A DNA stretch of 64,000 bases from Sanguibacter suarezii NBRC 16159. Its GTDB lineage: Bacteria > Actinomycetota > Actinomycetes > Actinomycetales > Cellulomonadaceae. The stretch is taken from positions 248,001 through 312,000 of the forward strand of contig NZ_BCRT01000021.1 in the NCBI RefSeq assembly GCF_001552735.1, given 5' to 3'. A program made the position numbers and the translations under genes. Shown here one piece after another: positions 17,688-25,921 of this stretch. Each line of letters begins with the position of its first letter. Positions within the stretch are counted from its first letter, which is position 1. The notes beneath the pieces are model-generated. The model ran no database searches. It was not told where the DNA came from and worked only from the letters and a program-made list of their open reading frames with translations.

Positions 17688-17701
17688 CTACGGAACCGTA
17701 G
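17688..17701. promoter_or_regulatory. Palindromic operator candidate upstream of desaturase
   Basis: A perfect inverted repeat CTACGG-AA-CCGTAG, 52 nt before the desaturase start. Just upstream, 17714-17728 holds GGGGG-TTGT-CCCCC, and a TATAAG -10-like box lies near 17756-17761 on the minus strand. The first palindrome is typical in size for a TetR-family site. Confidence 0.4.
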
Positions 17702-17849
17702 GTTAGCGATCCAGGGGGTTGTCCCCCCTATCTGGCAGTAAGTTCGTGCGGCGTCCTTATAGATGCTGGACGGTCGCCAGTCGCGTCCGCGGGCGGCTGG
17801 CGCCGCACCCGTCCTGCAGGCGGAGCGCCGGAGGAACGCTAGAGGCGCG

Positions 17850-18140
17850 TCAGGTGAGCCGCTGCTCGAGCCTGATCCGGACCTCGTCGCCCGCGGCATC
17901 CTTGCCGATCGCCTGACGCAGGGCTGCGCGCAGCGGGAGCCAGTGCGGCCCGCTGCCCGAGGGCATGAGCGTCGCAGCGAAGGGATGGCCGTCGATGGTC
18001 CCGGTGACCTTCACCGCCTTGCGCGTCCCCAGCAGCTCGGCCGACCCGGGGACTGTGAGAAAGGTGTCGAAGGCTCCGTCCTTCTCCAGCGGCGCAGTGA
18101 ACTCGTGCTTAAGGGCGAGCGGGGTCTCCAGCAGTGCCAT
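17850..18140 (-). CDS. DUF1905 domain protein
   Basis: 96 residues. It matches the small DUF1905 fold: FTAPLEKDGAFDTFLTVPG near the N-terminus and the conserved KVTGTIDGHPFAATLMPSG centre, ending in EVRIRLEQR. The biochemical function is unknown; these proteins are small soluble beta-barrels often linked to bacteriocin-protection (YdeI/OmpD-associated) domains. The start is ATG 18140, behind GGGAGGAG. It is divergently separated from other genes and probably monocistronic. Confidence 0.8.
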   Translation of the reverse strand: MALLETPLALKHEFTAPLEKDGAFDTFLTVPGSAELLGTRKAVKVTGTIDGHPFAATLMPSGSGPHWLPLRAALRQAIGKDAAGDEVRIRLEQRLT

Positions 18141-18234
18141 CGCGGTCTCCTCCCGAGCAGGTCCGACGCGGCTTGGCCGGATCGTCATCACACTAGCGGC
18201 TGACGTGCGGGACGGGGAGGCATACCCGGGAACG

Positions 18235-18270
18235 ACTCAGGGCCGCTCTCCGAGGAGAGCGGCCCTGAGT
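18235..18270. terminator. Hairpin terminator downstream of tRNA-Ala
   Basis: A perfect 16-bp stem (ACTCAGGGCCGCTCTC and its complement) with a CGAG loop, 28 nt after the 3' end of the minus-strand tRNA gene. Confidence 0.8.
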
Positions 18271-18298
18271 GACGATGCTGGTGATGCTGAACTGCTGG

Positions 18299-18371
18299 TG
18301 GAGCTAAGGAGATTCGAACTCCTGACCTCTTCGATGCGAACGAAGCGCGCTACCAACTGCGCCATAGCCCC
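18299..18371 (-). tRNA. tRNA-Ala(CGC)
   Basis: 73 nt read on the minus strand. The acceptor stem GGGGCTA/TAGCTCC contains the G3:U70 wobble pair that marks alanine tRNAs. The D-arm carries GCGC/GCGC, and the anticodon stem CTTCG/CGAAG encloses loop TTCGCAT, giving anticodon CGC (codon GCG). The T-arm is AGGAG-TTCGAAT-CTCCT. CCA is not encoded. A 16-bp hairpin follows. Confidence 0.97.
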
Positions 18372-18502
18372 TCCACTCACAGGAGCGAACTCCCGAAGCG
18401 TTATCTAGGTTAGCACCACAGACAGCCTGCTGAGCACCACAGCACCGACCGGTCCGGGCAGGCCCGCGCCGACGGCAGCGGACCGACGGCGTGGGAGCAC
18501 CG

Positions 18503-19738
18503 TCACTCCCCCGCAGCGCGGCGGCGTGCGAGAACAGAGTTGAGGTTGACTCCGAGGCTGTCGCTGGACGCCTCCGACTCGGCCGAGGCTGACGCCTCGT
18601 CCTCGGGCTGCTCGACGACGAGCGTGACCACCGCGGCGCCGTCACCGGCGGCGAGCTCGGCGCGGCGCGCCAAGGTGATCTGGGCCATCTCCGCGGTGAG
18701 CGGGGCGGGCTCCCAGCGGGGTGCCGCGGACTTCATCGTGTAGACGGGGCGCGGCACCGGGACGGAGGTCCACTCGGTGGAATCGCCCGCAGCGGCGGTC
18801 TGGACCGGGGTCGCCGAGGCGGGGGCCTCGCTCGTCGCTGCGCTGCTCCCACGCTCACGGGCGGTGGAGGCTGCGGCACCTGCGCCTGCCGGGGCAGCAG
18901 ACGACGCAGCCCGCGGAGCGCTGATCGTGGCCACGAGACGAGCGCGCTCGAGCGAGGGCTCGGACGCCGCGGGCTCAGACGAGCCGGCGCCCTCGCCGGG
19001 CGGGCGCACCCGGGCGATCATCTGGGTGTGGGACTGCGAGGACTTCACGGCGCGGCCGGTCACCCGCGGGCGGACCACCGGTGCGGGGCGGCCCGCGAGC
19101 CGCACGTCGTCGGACGCAGCTGCGGCTGCGCGGCGGGCACGCTCACGGGCCTCCCACGCGGCGTCGGCCCGGGCGTTGGCGCGCACGGCGCGGCGTCCCA
19201 GAGCGAGGACGGCGAGAAGGAGCGCGGCGGGGGCGAGCACGAACCAGGCGGACAGCGCGGTGGTGGCCGCGAGCACGCCGGTGACGGCTGTGAGCAGGAG
19301 CAGGGTCACGGTGAGCAGCGCGCGGCGGCGCGCGGCAGCCGCACGACGGGCGTGCAGACCTGACCGCGCAGGGACGACCGCGAGAGTCGGGGAGATCGTG
19401 TGCTCCATGTCCTGCTCTCCTTCCGGGGGGTGGCGCCTGGGCCGCACGGTCATCCCGTGAGGCGGGGTCAAGAGTGGTGCGTTGACGCTGGACGTCGTCG
19501 TGCAGTCACCGTGGGAATGCAGCGCCACAGCGGCCGAACGTCGACCGAGCTTCCGCGTCGACGCAGTCGGAGCCGCGGCGTCCGCGGTCGCGACTGCGAG
19601 CACCCGGAGGTTCCCGGAGAACCGGTCGTTGACCCGCGATTCGAGCATCTGCTGCCGTTGGCGCAGCCGGTGCGGGACCAGGTAGGCCAACCACAGACCG
19701 ACCACTGCCAGAACAGCGATGCCGGCTAGTGAGTCCAC
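18503..19738 (-). CDS. glpR: GlpR-like membrane receptor of gephyrin-like protein Glp
   Basis: 411 residues. An N-terminal membrane segment (GIAVLAVVGLWLAYLVP) is followed by the conserved basic patch HRLRQRQQMLESRVNDRFS. A variable loop leads to a closely spaced pair of membrane helices (~residues 140-180), and then a long cytoplasmic Ala/Ser/Pro-rich tail. The position (glp, rimJ-like gene, then this gene) matches the corynebacterial locus where this membrane protein is the receptor for Glp at the division site and pole (recalled from literature on C. glutamicum). The start is GTG 19738, 6 nt behind TAACGT, suggesting a leaderless message. Function is inferred from synteny and architecture. 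Confidence 0.72.
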   Translation of the reverse strand: MDSLAGIAVLAVVGLWLAYLVPHRLRQRQQMLESRVNDRFSGNLRVLAVATADAAAPTASTRKLGRRSAAVALHSHGDCTTTSSVNAPLLTPPHGMTVRPRRHPPEGEQDMEHTISPTLAVVPARSGLHARRAAAARRRALLTVTLLLLTAVTGVLAATTALSAWFVLAPAALLLAVLALGRRAVRANARADAAWEARERARRAAAAASDDVRLAGRPAPVVRPRVTGRAVKSSQSHTQMIARVRPPGEGAGSSEPAASEPSLERARLVATISAPRAASSAAPAGAGAAASTARERGSSAATSEAPASATPVQTAAAGDSTEWTSVPVPRPVYTMKSAAPRWEPAPLTAEMAQITLARRAELAAGDGAAVVTLVVEQPEDEASASAESEASSDSLGVNLNSVLARRRAAGE

Positions 19739-19744
19739 ACGATG

Positions 19745-19750
19745 ACGTTA
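19745..19750 (-). promoter_or_regulatory. -10 box of glpR (leaderless spacing)
   Basis: TAACGT on the minus strand, 6 nt before the GTG start of glpR. Confidence 0.5.
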
Positions 19751-19841
19751 GGTGAGGCGACTCACCCTGACGCGGACGCGCCCCGGTGTGTCGCCCGGAC
19801 AAGTTACACGTGTGCAATTCTTCCACAGGCCCTCTCCCGGC

Positions 19842-20495
19842 TCAGCGCGAACGCCACCGGGCGAGCAGCCCACCTGGGACTTCTTCGGCTGTGAGCGCGA
19901 AGGTCCGGTGGTCGCACCAGCGTCCCTGGATGTGCAGGAACGCCACGCGCAGCCCCTCGTCACGCAGACCCAGCTTGGTCACCACGCGCAGGCTCGGCGC
20001 GTTCTCGGGGCGGATGTTCACCTCGACCCGGTGCAGACCCAGCTCCTCGAAGCAGTAGTCGGTGGCCATCGCGACAGCCGTGGGCGCGACCCCGCGCCCG
20101 GCGACGTGCTCGCTGACCCAGTACCCGATGCTCGCCGAGCACATCGAGCCGTAGGTGATGGAGGAGACCGTCAGCTGCCCCACGAGCTCGCCGTCGAGCT
20201 CGATCGCGAAGGGCAGGGTCGTGCCGTCGCGGCCTGCGGCGTCGAGCAGGCGGACGTACTCCCGGAAGGTGGGGGCGGGGCGCCGGGGCGGGGCCCCACG
20301 GGTGCCCGGACGCGCCTCGGGGATGGTCGCCTCCCACCGGTCGAGCCACACCGCGTTGTGCTCGCGCAGGTCCATCCACTCGTCGCGGTCACTGCGGACG
20401 AGCGGGCGCAGCACGAGCGCTCCACCGGGCAGGTCGCGGAGGGAGTCGTCACGCAGCGTGACCGGCCACGTCCGCGACCGCCAGCGCACGCTCAC
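19842..20495 (-). CDS. GNAT acetyltransferase, RimJ/RimL-like
   Basis: 217 residues. A GNAT-fold N-acetyltransferase of the group that acetylates the N-terminus of ribosomal proteins. Conserved elements are LVLRPLVRSDRDEW, the acetyl-CoA loop region YWVSEHVAGRGVAPTAVAM (R/QxxGxG/A type) and NIRPENAPSLRVVTKLGL near the C-terminus. Its GTG start overlaps the glp stop by 4 nt (GTGA), so it is coupled to glp. The same gene sits between glp and glpR in other actinobacteria. The target protein is unknown. Confidence 0.88.
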   Translation of the reverse strand: MSVRWRSRTWPVTLRDDSLRDLPGGALVLRPLVRSDRDEWMDLREHNAVWLDRWEATIPEARPGTRGAPPRRPAPTFREYVRLLDAAGRDGTTLPFAIELDGELVGQLTVSSITYGSMCSASIGYWVSEHVAGRGVAPTAVAMATDYCFEELGLHRVEVNIRPENAPSLRVVTKLGLRDEGLRVAFLHIQGRWCDHRTFALTAEEVPGGLLARWRSR

Positions 20496-21778
20496 GCCTC
20501 GAGGACCAGGCAGTGCACGCGGTCGCCGAACCGCACCTCGGTGTCCCCCTCGGAGACCACGGCCAGGGCGTTGGCTCCCGCGAGCGCGGCCATGGAGAGC
20601 TCCTCCAGACGCGTGGGGTCACCGACCGGTGTCACCTGGTAACCCTCTTCGGGGGTCCCGACGAGGGTCGCCGGCACGAACTGGCGGATGCCCGCGGGGC
20701 TGCGCCAGCCGACCGCCGCGTGCGCGGCGACGGAGGGGCGGTAGATCTCGGTGTACCCGGCCATCGCCCGCAGCGCCGGGCGGACGAAGACCTCGTAGGA
20801 GATCTGCGCGGCCACCGGGTGACCGGGCAGGGAGAAGACCGGGATGGTGTCCCCGGGGGCGCCGGTGTCCACCCCGATCCCGGCGTAGAGGGTGCCCAGG
20901 CCCTGGTTGCGGCCCGGGATCATGGCGACGTGGTCGAAGCGGACCGTGCCCAGCGGGGCGAGGACGTCCTTGAGCGTGTCGTGGGAGCCTTCGCTGAGCC
21001 CCCCGGTCGTGATGAGCAGGTCGGCTCGCACCAGCTGGTCTTCGATCGCGTCGCGCAGGCGCGCCTGGTCGTCGCTGACCGGGGCGACCTGGATCGCGAT
21101 CGCGCCGGCGTCCTGGACCGCGGTGCGCAGCGACGGACCGTTGGCGTCGAAGACGCCAGGCTTGTTCGAGCCGGGCTGGACGAGCTCATCGCCGACCGGG
21201 AGGATGACCACCCGCGGGGCGGGGTGGACCCGGATCCGGGCGTAGCCCAGGCTCGCGGCGAAGGCGAGCTGGCGCGCGTCGAGGCGGATGCCGGCGCGCA
21301 GCGCGACGGACCCGGCTGTGCCGTCCGCCCCCACCGCGCGGACGTTGGACCCCTGACCGAACTCGGCTGTGATCCGTACCTTGGCCTCGCCGCGGTCGGT
21401 GGCCCAGACCGGCACAAGGGTGTCGGCCCCGATGGGCATCGGGACGCCGGAGCTGAGCAGCACGCTCTGCCCGGGCACCAGACGGAAGGGTTCGTCCGCG
21501 GCAGACCACACGTCATGGATCACCGGGAGCAGGACCGGCTCCTGCGCGCTGGCGCCCACGAGGTCCTGGGCGAAGACGGCGTACCCGTCGCAGGTTGCCA
21601 GCCGGCGGGCCGGGATGTTCTCGGCGACGACGATGTCTGCCGCGAGGATGCAGCCGGCCGCATCGGTGAGCACCACGTCGAGGGCCGGGACGGGCGTGGC
21701 TACGGCGAGAACAGCAGCGAGCTGGTCCTGAACACTCTTCACCGGGGCACCCGGAGGGAGACGGTCGGCAGCGGGCAC
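20492..21778 (-). CDS. glp: Gephyrin-like molybdotransferase family protein Glp (MoeA-like)
   Basis: 428 residues. MoeA fold: N-terminal CDGYAVFAQD, the molybdopterin-binding domain with VGDELVQPGS, LITTGGLSEGSHDTL and SLPGHPVAAQ, and a C-terminal beta domain. Classical MoeA inserts molybdate into molybdopterin. In corynebacteria the orthologue in this neighbourhood (glp-rimJ-glpR) instead binds FtsZ and a membrane receptor to coordinate division. No other molybdenum-cofactor gene lies in the window, which favours the division role here, but an enzymatic role is not excluded. The start is GTG 21778, behind AGGAA; an in-frame GTG 13 codons later (KSVQDQL) is possible. Confidence 0.85.
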   Translation of the reverse strand: MPAADRLPPGAPVKSVQDQLAAVLAVATPVPALDVVLTDAAGCILAADIVVAENIPARRLATCDGYAVFAQDLVGASAQEPVLLPVIHDVWSAADEPFRLVPGQSVLLSSGVPMPIGADTLVPVWATDRGEAKVRITAEFGQGSNVRAVGADGTAGSVALRAGIRLDARQLAFAASLGYARIRVHPAPRVVILPVGDELVQPGSNKPGVFDANGPSLRTAVQDAGAIAIQVAPVSDDQARLRDAIEDQLVRADLLITTGGLSEGSHDTLKDVLAPLGTVRFDHVAMIPGRNQGLGTLYAGIGVDTGAPGDTIPVFSLPGHPVAAQISYEVFVRPALRAMAGYTEIYRPSVAAHAAVGWRSPAGIRQFVPATLVGTPEEGYQVTPVGDPTRLEELSMAALAGANALAVVSEGDTEVRFGDRVHCLVLEA

Positions 21779-21882
21779 AGCGTTCCTGCAGTCATGAGGG
21801 ACAGGCTAGTGCAGAAAATCGCATCCCCGGCGAACATCGGCAGGAGACACCATGCGCACCATTTCTTTGAGATACTTTGACC

Positions 21883-22518
21883 ATGAGTGGTCCAGCGCAG
21901 CCCTACCCTGTCCACGCATCTCTCGACGTCGAGGATGCCAAGATCGCCCTGCGCGGGGCTATCCGCGCCGCCCGTGACGCTCGCAGCGAGCGACGCCGGG
22001 ACGAAGCCGCCCACCAGCTCGCCGAGGTGCTGCTGACCATCCCCGAGGTGCGTGCCGCGCACCGCGTGGGACTGTATGCCGCACGCCCCAACGAACCTGG
22101 CACCAAGCCGCTCATGGCGGCCCTCGACTCCCTCGGCAAAGAGATCCTCCTGCCGGTGCTCGGGGCGGGCCTGCAGCGGGACTGGGCCCTGTACGCCGGA
22201 GAGGACGACCTGCTCCAGCGGGCTCCCGGGCGCCCGCCCGAACCGTCCACCGAGGCGTTGGGCGCCGCCGCGCTCGAGACGGCCGACGTCGTCATCGCCC
22301 CCGCACTCGCGGTCGACACGGACGGCAACCGGCTGGGTCAGGGCGGGGGCTGGTACGACCGGGCACTCGCGCACGTACGACCCGGGGTCAAGATCATCGC
22401 CGTGGTGTTCCCCGACGAGATCTATGACGCCAGCGAGCGGCCACTGCCCCGCGAGGCCCACGACCACCCGGTCGACGGCGTGGCCACCCCGCTGGAATGG
22501 CACTGGATCACCCGCTGA
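21883..22518 (+). CDS. 5-formyltetrahydrofolate cyclo-ligase
   Basis: 211 residues. It converts 5-formyl-THF to 5,10-methenyl-THF with ATP, recovering stored one-carbon folate. The family signature GNRLGQGGGWYDRAL is intact, preceded by DVVIAPALAVDTDG and followed by VVFPDEIYD. ATG 21883 lies 4-6 nt behind GATACTTT and has no ribosome site. It is divergent from glp and convergent with the penicillin acylase gene. In M. tuberculosis galU lies between this gene and glp, as I recall; here it is absent from the spot. Confidence 0.93.
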   Translation: MSGPAQPYPVHASLDVEDAKIALRGAIRAARDARSERRRDEAAHQLAEVLLTIPEVRAAHRVGLYAARPNEPGTKPLMAALDSLGKEILLPVLGAGLQRDWALYAGEDDLLQRAPGRPPEPSTEALGAAALETADVVIAPALAVDTDGNRLGQGGGWYDRALAHVRPGVKIIAVVFPDEIYDASERPLPREAHDHPVDGVATPLEWHWITR

Positions 22519-22523
22519 CGACC

Positions 22524-22550
22524 GGCGGGCGAGCACTGGTGCAGCCCGCC
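22524..22550. terminator. Hairpin between convergent genes
   Basis: GGCGGGC and GCCCGCC form a 7-bp stem with a 13-nt loop in the 46-nt gap between the 5-FCL ligase and penicillin acylase genes, followed on the plus strand by CGCTCTTCCT. Confidence 0.5.
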
Positions 22551-22564
22551 CGCTCTTCCTCAGG

Positions 22565-25249
22565 TCATGAGGTCAGCGTCAGCGTGTCCGAGCCTGCCGC
22601 GGTGACCGCGGCCTCGGTGAACCCCCAGGGGAAGGACTCCCCCGCCGCCCATGCGCCCAGCTGGTCGGCGTAGTGGGAGCTCGCCGGGTGCCCGGAGGTC
22701 CCGCTCACCACGACCCAGGTCGAGCGGTCCAGGTCGGCGAGGTCGACGACCATCCGCATGGATGGCCCCGACGTCACGTCGAAGGACCCTGACGAGGCGT
22801 CCCAGGCCGTCGCGTTGACGATCGAGGACCCGCCGCCCATCTCGACCGGGCTGGGGTTGACGAAGCCGCGGACCACCGCGGGGATGCTGTCACCGCCGAG
22901 CACCGGGTGCTTGAGAGCGAGCCGGTGCAGCTTGCCCCACTCCCACTCGTCGGCCTCACGGCCGAGCTTCTTGGTGAGCTCTTCGCGGGCTTTGACGAGC
23001 GCCTGGGTGAAGATCTCGTCCCGGGTCTCCACGACGTTGACGGTCGTGCGGTCGTCCCACCACGGGCTCGTGGGGTCGTCCAGGTGCGTGCGCACGACCT
23101 CGAGCCACCGGCTGCCGCCGTCCGGGGACGACGCCTCGGAGAGCTCGTCGTCGAAGCTCAGCGCGAGCAGCTCGACCCACACCGCGGAGAAGTACGCGGC
23201 CGCGGCGGAGTCGGCGTCCTGGGCGTAGTCCCACCCGACGAAGAGCTCTTGGCCGGCCCGGTCGAAGGCGTTCGGGATCTTCTGGGCCAGCAGGGTGGGG
23301 ACGAGCACCTCGGCGTAGGGGTTGACGGTGTCGTTCTGGATCCGGGTCATCGTCTCGACCGTGACGGGACGACCGGCGTCGATCTCGGTCTGGAGCATCG
23401 ACTGGATGCGCTGGGAACGGTAGCCGTAGTCCCAGTCCGACGTCAGAAACGGACCTGCGCCGGCCGGGGCGACCGCCTGGTTGGCCGCGACGATGTACCC
23501 CTGAGCCGGGTCGAGGACGGCGGGCATGGCTGCCGGCTCCACCCATCCCTGCCAGTCGTACCGCGAGTCCCAGCCGGGCCGGGGCCAGGTGCCGTCGGAG
23601 GGCACCGGGCCGGAGACCTCGCCGCGCACCGGGATGCGACCCGGTGCCTGGTAGCCGATGTGACCGTCGACGGTCGCGAAGATGATGTTCTGCGAGGGCA
23701 CCTCGAAGTACTCGGCCGCGGCCTTGATGTCCTCGGCGGACGTGGCGGTGTCCATCGCGAAGATCGCCTGGGCGGTCAGGCCCGGGTTCAGGGCTGTCCA
23801 TCCGAGCGAGACCTCGTAGTCGGTCCGGCGGATCGGTGTGCCCTCGGTGGTCTCCACCGGGGTGGCGTCTGCCTCGTCGAGGCTGAGCACGTCCGAGACG
23901 ATGGGGCCGTGCCCGGTCGAGCGGACCACGAGCTCGATGTCTTCGCCGCCGTTGACCTTGATCGTCTCGGTGCGGCTGGTGACCGGCAGCCACGTCCCGT
24001 CCACCTCGTAGCTGGCGCCGCTGACCCGCTCGAGGAAGAAGTCCGTGACGTCCGCGCCGAGGTTGGTGATCCCCCAGGCCAGCTTGTCGTTGTGACCGAT
24101 GATGACACCAGGGAACCCTGCGAAGGAGAACCCGGACACGTTGAAGGGGCACTCCTCGTTCACGGTCTCGCAGTGCAGGCCCACCTGCGCCCAGATGCTG
24201 GGGGCACCGAGGCTGAGGTGCGGGTCGTTGGCCAGCAGCGGGCTGCCGGTGTCGGTGTGGTTCCCGGAGACGACCCAGGAGTTCGAGCCGATCCCCTCTC
24301 CCTCGCCGACGAGCACGGGCACGGCGTCGATGGCCCGCGCGGCAGAGGCGACGGCCTCACCCAGGCCAGCGTCCTCGGGGTCGTAGAGAGAGGCCGCCGC
24401 GGAGGCGTCGGCGGGGCTGGCTGCGTCGGTGACGCTGGTGGTCGTGCTCGTCGTGCTCGTCGCGCTCGGAGTGCTGCTCGCGCCGGCTGCCGCGCGCTGG
24501 GAGGCTGCGAGGGCGTCGGCGTTGGCGCTCGCCTGGTCGGCGTCGAGGATCGGGGCGTTGAGCGCCTCGGGGTAGACCGGGAAGAGCTCGTTGACCCGGG
24601 CCACGTCCCGCACGCTGGAGAAGGCCTGGGCGCGGCCGAGCTCGTCGTCGTAGTTCCCGCGCAGGTCCCAGGCCATCGCCTTGAGCCATGCCAGGGAGTC
24701 GACCGGGGCCCAGGGCTCGGGTGCGGTGACGTCGACCTGCATGCCGAGCACGGTGTACTCGAAGGCCACGTCCCCGGGAGCGCGTCCGTCGAGGTAGGCG
24801 TTGACGCCGTCGGCGTAGGCGGCGAGATAGGACTGGGTCTCGGCGTCGAGGAGGTCCCATTCCTGCTCGGCGACGTCGCGCCAGCCGAAGGTGCGGATGA
24901 CCTTGTCCGCCTCGATCGCGTCGGGGTTGTCCCCGACGAGCTCGGCGAGGCGGCCGGCGGTCACGTGCCGGCGGTAGTCCATCTCGAAGAACCGGTCCTG
25001 CGCCTGGACGAAGCCCTGTGCCCGGAAGAGGTCCTCCGCGGTGGAGGCGTAGATGTCCGGCACGCCGCGGGAGTCGCGGACGACGCGCACGCTTCCGTCC
25101 ATCCCGGCGACGGTGACCTCCCCGTCGGCGGAGGGCAGCGGACGGCGGGTGACGACCACGGCGGCTACGACCGCCGCGACGAGGGCGAGCACGACCAGGA
25201 CGGCAACCGTGACGAGGGAACGACGAAGGATCACATGGCGATGGGACAC
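22565..25249 (-). CDS. Penicillin acylase family (Ntn) amidohydrolase
   Basis: 894 residues. An N-terminal membrane anchor or signal (residues ~12-34) precedes the alpha subunit (GVPDIYASTAEDLF, QAQDRFFEMDYRRHVTAG). A Ser/Thr-rich spacer (~245-275) leads to the autocatalytic site GIGSNSWVVSG near residue 320; the Ser before Asn-Ser-Trp becomes the N-terminal nucleophile of the beta subunit. LLANDPHLSLGAPSIW and the beta-subunit Asn region follow, ending with NPSPVEMGGGSS and GTSGHPASSHYADQ. Homologues hydrolyse beta-lactam side chains or acyl-homoserine lactones; the substrate here is unknown. The start is GTG 25249 without a strong ribosome site. Confidence 0.92.
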   Translation of the reverse strand: MSHRHVILRRSLVTVAVLVVLALVAAVVAAVVVTRRPLPSADGEVTVAGMDGSVRVVRDSRGVPDIYASTAEDLFRAQGFVQAQDRFFEMDYRRHVTAGRLAELVGDNPDAIEADKVIRTFGWRDVAEQEWDLLDAETQSYLAAYADGVNAYLDGRAPGDVAFEYTVLGMQVDVTAPEPWAPVDSLAWLKAMAWDLRGNYDDELGRAQAFSSVRDVARVNELFPVYPEALNAPILDADQASANADALAASQRAAAGASSTPSATSTTSTTTSVTDAASPADASAAASLYDPEDAGLGEAVASAARAIDAVPVLVGEGEGIGSNSWVVSGNHTDTGSPLLANDPHLSLGAPSIWAQVGLHCETVNEECPFNVSGFSFAGFPGVIIGHNDKLAWGITNLGADVTDFFLERVSGASYEVDGTWLPVTSRTETIKVNGGEDIELVVRSTGHGPIVSDVLSLDEADATPVETTEGTPIRRTDYEVSLGWTALNPGLTAQAIFAMDTATSAEDIKAAAEYFEVPSQNIIFATVDGHIGYQAPGRIPVRGEVSGPVPSDGTWPRPGWDSRYDWQGWVEPAAMPAVLDPAQGYIVAANQAVAPAGAGPFLTSDWDYGYRSQRIQSMLQTEIDAGRPVTVETMTRIQNDTVNPYAEVLVPTLLAQKIPNAFDRAGQELFVGWDYAQDADSAAAAYFSAVWVELLALSFDDELSEASSPDGGSRWLEVVRTHLDDPTSPWWDDRTTVNVVETRDEIFTQALVKAREELTKKLGREADEWEWGKLHRLALKHPVLGGDSIPAVVRGFVNPSPVEMGGGSSIVNATAWDASSGSFDVTSGPSMRMVVDLADLDRSTWVVVSGTSGHPASSHYADQLGAWAAGESFPWGFTEAAVTAAGSDTLTLTS

Positions 25250-25309
25250 GGAGCGAGACTACTTGCTCACGCTGACATGGCGCGCTTCCACCGGGTCCGT
25301 GGTGCGGCG

Positions 25310-25315
25310 TATGAT
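25310..25315 (+). promoter_or_regulatory. -10 box of the FmdB/Ruc-like gene
   Basis: TATGAT overlaps the first base of the CIRCE element, so repressor binding would block initiation. No good -35 is visible. Confidence 0.55.
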
Positions 25316-25341
25316 TAGCACTCAGTTGCTTCGAGTGCCAG
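25315..25341 (+). promoter_or_regulatory. CIRCE element (HrcA operator)
   Basis: TTAGCACTC, then 9 nt, then GAGTGCCAG. The consensus is TTAGCACTC-N9-GAGTGCTAA: the left arm is perfect, the spacer length is exact, and the right arm matches at 7 of 9 positions. It overlaps the predicted -10 and transcription start of the FmdB/Ruc-like gene about 70 nt downstream. HrcA repression, relieved on heat or misfolding stress, is the predicted effect. Confidence 0.85.
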
Positions 25342-25411
25342 GCCTCGAGCGCGTGCGACATCCTCGCCGCGACCGGTCGGCACCGACCCCTACAGGACCT
25401 CAGGAGACTTC

Positions 25412-25783
25412 GTGCCCCTCTACGCGTACACCTGCACCGCGTGCGGCCACAACTTCGACATCCACCAGTCCTTCGCCGACGACGCGCTGACCGTCTGCCC
25501 GGAGTGCGACGGCCTGCTGCGCAAGGTCTTCTCCCCCGTCGGAGTGGTGTTCAAGGGCTCGGGCTTCTACCGCACCGACAACAAGGCTGCCTCGAAGTCG
25601 ACGTCATCGACCTCCTCCAAGTCCTCGGACTCCGCGTCGTCCTCGACCTCGACGAGCTCGGCTCCCGCGCAGTCCACCGGGTCGGCGGCCAGCTCCACGC
25701 CGTCGTCCTCCGGCTCGTCGTCCTCCGGCTCGTCGTCGGCTTCATCGTCGTCGTCATCGAGCTCCGCACCCACGTCGAAGTAG
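25412..25783 (+). CDS. FmdB family zinc-ribbon protein, Ruc-like chaperone
   Basis: 123 residues. Residues 1-55 form a zinc ribbon with two CxxC pairs (CTACGH and CPECDG). The remaining ~65 residues are almost only Ser, Thr, Ala and Lys and must be disordered. This matches M. tuberculosis Rv0991c (Ruc), described as a zinc-binding chaperone activated by oxidation; the assignment rests on recalled similarity. The start is GTG 25412, 8 nt behind AGGAGA. The upstream CIRCE element supports a heat-shock function. Confidence 0.85.
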   Translation: MPLYAYTCTACGHNFDIHQSFADDALTVCPECDGLLRKVFSPVGVVFKGSGFYRTDNKAASKSTSSTSSKSSDSASSSTSTSSAPAQSTGSAASSTPSSSGSSSSGSSSASSSSSSSSAPTSK

Positions 25784-25909
25784 TCCGCCGACCCCTGACC
25801 TGAGCGGAGTCCTCGCGCCACCGGCTCAGGGACTCCCCCACAGCGCGGCGTCGTCGTCAGCGCGTCCCCAGGGGGACCGGCCGGCCAGCGGGCGACCAGG
25901 CAAGGCTCG

Positions 25910-25915
25910 TAGCGT
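25910..25915 (+). promoter_or_regulatory. -10 box of the SAF-domain gene
   Basis: TAGCGT ends 6 nt before the ATG at 25922. No ribosome site is present. Confidence 0.5.
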
Positions 25916-25921
25916 GCGCGG

